DNA of 7,728 nucleotides from positions 1 to 7,728 of the forward strand of contig JACFNS010000105.1 in assembly GCA_019454705.1 (NCBI GenBank), read 5' to 3'. The DNA comes from Taibaiella sp. Its GTDB lineage: Bacteria; Bacteroidota; Bacteroidia; Chitinophagales; Chitinophagaceae. Below the pieces are notes generated by a model. That model saw only the letters and a list, made by a program, of their open reading frames with translations, made no database searches and was not told the origin of the DNA. Shown one piece after another: positions 6,579-7,728 of the stretch. Numbering within the stretch: the first letter of the stretch is position 1; every line of letters begins with the position of its first letter. A program made the translations under genes and the position numbers.

Positions 6579-6586
6579 CAAATATA
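6579..6586 (-). promoter_or_regulatory. Candidate promoter -7 element for the DUF433-DUF5615-pgk unit
   Basis: On the minus strand this reads TATATTTG, a perfect match to the Bacteroidota -7 consensus TAnnTTTG, 16 bases before the DUF433 ATG. It directly abuts the T tract of the gap terminator. No TTTG lies 19-21 bases further upstream; that place is occupied by the terminator stem, so the promoter may be weak or factor-dependent. The short leader implied (about 10 bases) leaves room for autorepression by the antitoxin. Confidence 0.5.
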
Positions 6587-6614
6587 AACAAAAGACCCCG
6601 CAATATGCGGGGCC
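6587..6614 (-). terminator. Intrinsic terminator of gap
   Basis: On the minus strand, GGCCCCGCA (6614-6606) pairs with TGCGGGGTC (6602-6594) across a 3-base loop. The 9-bp, GC-rich stem has one G-U pair and is followed directly by TTTTGTT. It starts 16 bases after the gap stop. This is the strongest terminator in the window and should limit read-through from gap into the toxin-antitoxin module and pgk. Confidence 0.88.
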
Positions 6615-6624
6615 TTATATTGCG
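6599..6624 (-). other. Competing hairpin overlapping the gap terminator (possible antiterminator)
   Basis: CGCAATAT at 6624-6617 (minus strand) is perfectly complementary to ATATTGCG at 6606-6599, an 8-bp stem with a 10-base loop. Its 3' arm uses the loop and first half of the 3' arm of the terminator, so the two structures cannot form together. The terminator is more GC-rich and should win by default. A regulatory switch is inference, and chance is possible. Confidence 0.4.
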
Positions 6625-6630
6625 TTTGTC

Positions 6631-7644
6631 TTACTTGCTTATCAGTCCTGCAAAGTGCTTAACAGTGCGCACCAACTGAGATACATAACTCATCTCGTTG
6701 TCGTACCAGCTGGCGGTTTTTACCAGTTGTGTATCGCCTACAGTCATTACTTTGGTTTGTGTAGCATCGAACAGTGAACCGTAAGATGTACCGATTACAT
6801 CGCTTGAAACGATTTCATCTTCAGTATAACCGAAGCTTTCGTTAGCGGCAGCTTTCATTGCAGCGTTGATTTCTTCTGCGGTTACTTTCTTGTTCAGTAC
6901 AGTTACCAACTCAGTTAAAGAGCCAGTGATGGTTGGTACACGCTGAGCGCCACCGTCCAGTTTACCTTTCAGGTTGGGCAGTACCAGGCCTATAGCCTTG
7001 GCAGCACCTGTAGAGTTGGGTATGATGTTGGCAGCTGCTGCACGTGCACGACGGAAGTCGCCTTTGGGGTGTGGAGCGTCCAGTGTGTTCTGGTCGTTGG
7101 TATAAGCGTGGATAGTGCTCATGATACCTGATACGATACCGAATTGCTTGTCCAGTACCTGTGCCATAGGCGCCAGGCAGTTGGTAGTACAGCTTGCGCA
7201 GCTGATAACAGTTTCGCTACCGTCCAGTATATCGTGGTTTACATTATATACTACAGTCTTCATTTCGCCGGTAGCAGGGGCGGATATTACCACACGCTTG
7301 GCACCAGCCGTAATGTGCGCCATTGCTTTGTCAGCATCAGTAAAGAAGCCGGTACACTCCAGCACTACATCTACATTGTGCGCACCCCAAGGAATTTGAG
7401 CAGGGTCTTTCTGCGCATATATTTTAATTACGTCGCCGTTAACGGTTATTGAATCATCGCCGCTGGTAACATCAGCGTTGAAGCGGCCCTGTGCTGTATC
7501 ATACTTCAGCAGGTGGGCCAGGAACTTAGGACTGGTCAGGTCGTTGATAGCAACTACTTCTATACCGTCCATGTTGTAGATCTGGCGGTAAGCCAGGCGG
7601 CCTATGCGGCCAAAACCATTAATGGCAACTTTTACTGTGCTCAT
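6631..7644 (-). CDS. gap: Glyceraldehyde-3-phosphate dehydrogenase, type I
   Basis: A 337-residue, full-length phosphorylating GAPDH (EC 1.2.1.12), cytosolic, converting glyceraldehyde 3-phosphate to 1,3-bisphosphoglycerate, the substrate of Pgk. The N-terminal Rossmann motif NGFGRIGR is at residues 9-16. Asp35 in VAINDLT favours NAD over NADP. The active-site motif SCASCTTNC (148-156) contains catalytic Cys152, and His179 lies in [10 protein letters not shown]. The [24 protein letters not shown] loop and the C-terminal [17 protein letters not shown] complete the fold. The KGDFRRAR form with Ala before PH is common in Bacteroidota enzymes. Cys149 is an additional cysteine three residues before the catalytic one, where many homologues have Asn. 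A consensus promoter lies upstream and a strong terminator downstream, so gap can be transcribed alone. Confidence 0.99.
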   Translation of the reverse strand: MSTVKVAINGFGRIGRLAYRQIYNMDGIEVVAINDLTSPKFLAHLLKYDTAQGRFNADVTSGDDSITVNGDVIKIYAQKDPAQIPWGAHNVDVVLECTGFFTDADKAMAHITAGAKRVVISAPATGEMKTVVYNVNHDILDGSETVISCASCTTNCLAPMAQVLDKQFGIVSGIMSTIHAYTNDQNTLDAPHPKGDFRRARAAAANIIPNSTGAAKAIGLVLPNLKGKLDGGAQRVPTITGSLTELVTVLNKKVTAEEINAAMKAAANESFGYTEDEIVSSDVIGTSYGSLFDATQTKVMTVGDTQLVKTASWYDNEMSYVSQLVRTVKHFAGLISK

Positions 7645-7651
7645 TGTTAGA

Positions 7652-7672
7652 AATTATTTAATATGAATAATT
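7652..7672 (-). repeat. AT-only inverted repeat in the gap leader
   Basis: AATTATT (7672-7666 on the minus strand) and AATAATT (7658-7652) form a 7-bp AT-only inverted repeat with a 7-base spacer, between the gap promoter and its start codon. Such AT-rich, unstructured leaders favour translation in Bacteroidota; a stable hairpin is unlikely. Confidence 0.35.
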
Positions 7673-7683
7673 AAAACGTGCCG

Positions 7684-7715
7684 CAAAGGTACGGGTCGGG
7701 GTGATAATATCCAAA
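7684..7715 (-). promoter_or_regulatory. Consensus Bacteroidota housekeeping promoter of gap
   Basis: On the minus strand, TTTG (7715-7712) is followed after exactly 20 bases by TACCTTTG (7691-7684). This matches the Bacteroidota primary-sigma consensus TTTG-N19-21-TAnnTTTG at every fixed position. The -7 element ends 39 bases before the gap ATG, giving a predicted leader of roughly 30 bases. A strong constitutive promoter suits a glycolytic gene. Confidence 0.85.
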
Positions 7716-7728
7716 GTACATGAGGGAA

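Noticed and set aside
7115..7452. Plus-strand open frames antisense to gap
   Set aside because: GAPDH on the minus strand is unmistakable; the antisense translations show no family features.
1..7728. tRNA, rRNA, CRISPR array, insertion sequence or attachment site
   Set aside because: No cloverleaf, spaced direct repeats, transposase-like protein or flanking target duplication was seen when reading both strands. In particular, no direct repeats were recognised at the borders of the toxin-antitoxin module.

Overview
The window looks like chromosomal DNA from a Bacteroidota bacterium, most likely of the Chitinophagaceae/Chitinophagales type. Three things support this. The promoters fit the Bacteroidota pattern TTTG-N19-21-TAnnTTTG, with a full match ahead of gap. 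The translation starts lack clear Shine-Dalgarno sequences. The protein types (an ECF sigma factor followed by an Asn-rich outer-membrane barrel protein, and a GAPDH with the KGDFRRAR loop) are typical of the phylum. GC is about 45-50% over most genes. No gene-free stretch exceeds 300 bases; the longest are about 125-145 bases.

Left part (1-3031, plus strand): the 3' end of an ECF sigma factor gene is followed after 13 bases by a gene for an unusual 598-residue protein. That protein has a short cytoplasmic N-terminus, one inner-membrane helix, a long Asn/Thr/Gln-rich linker and a C-terminal beta-barrel. A strong hairpin closes this pair. A classical short-chain dehydrogenase/reductase follows as its own unit.

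Middle (3032-4761): a GNAT-like protein on the minus strand and a small degenerate receiver-like protein on the plus strand are divergent around a 125-base intergenic region. The receiver-like gene converges on a DoxX-family membrane protein gene and their stop codons overlap by 4 bases.

Right part (4762-7728, all minus strand, read from right to left): gap (GAPDH) with a textbook promoter and an intrinsic terminator, then a DUF433 antitoxin-like gene, a DUF5615 PIN-like toxin gene, and pgk (phosphoglycerate kinase), closed by a 12-bp hairpin. Gap and Pgk catalyse consecutive glycolytic steps and their genes are commonly adjacent. Here a complete toxin-antitoxin-like module sits between them. 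Its genes overlap by 11 bases, and the toxin stop codon is only 3 bases before the pgk start, so pgk appears transcriptionally and perhaps translationally tied to the toxin gene. The short gap/antitoxin spacer holds the gap terminator, a competing hairpin that could act as an antiterminator, and a consensus -7 element that could start the module-pgk transcript. This is the most interesting part of the window.
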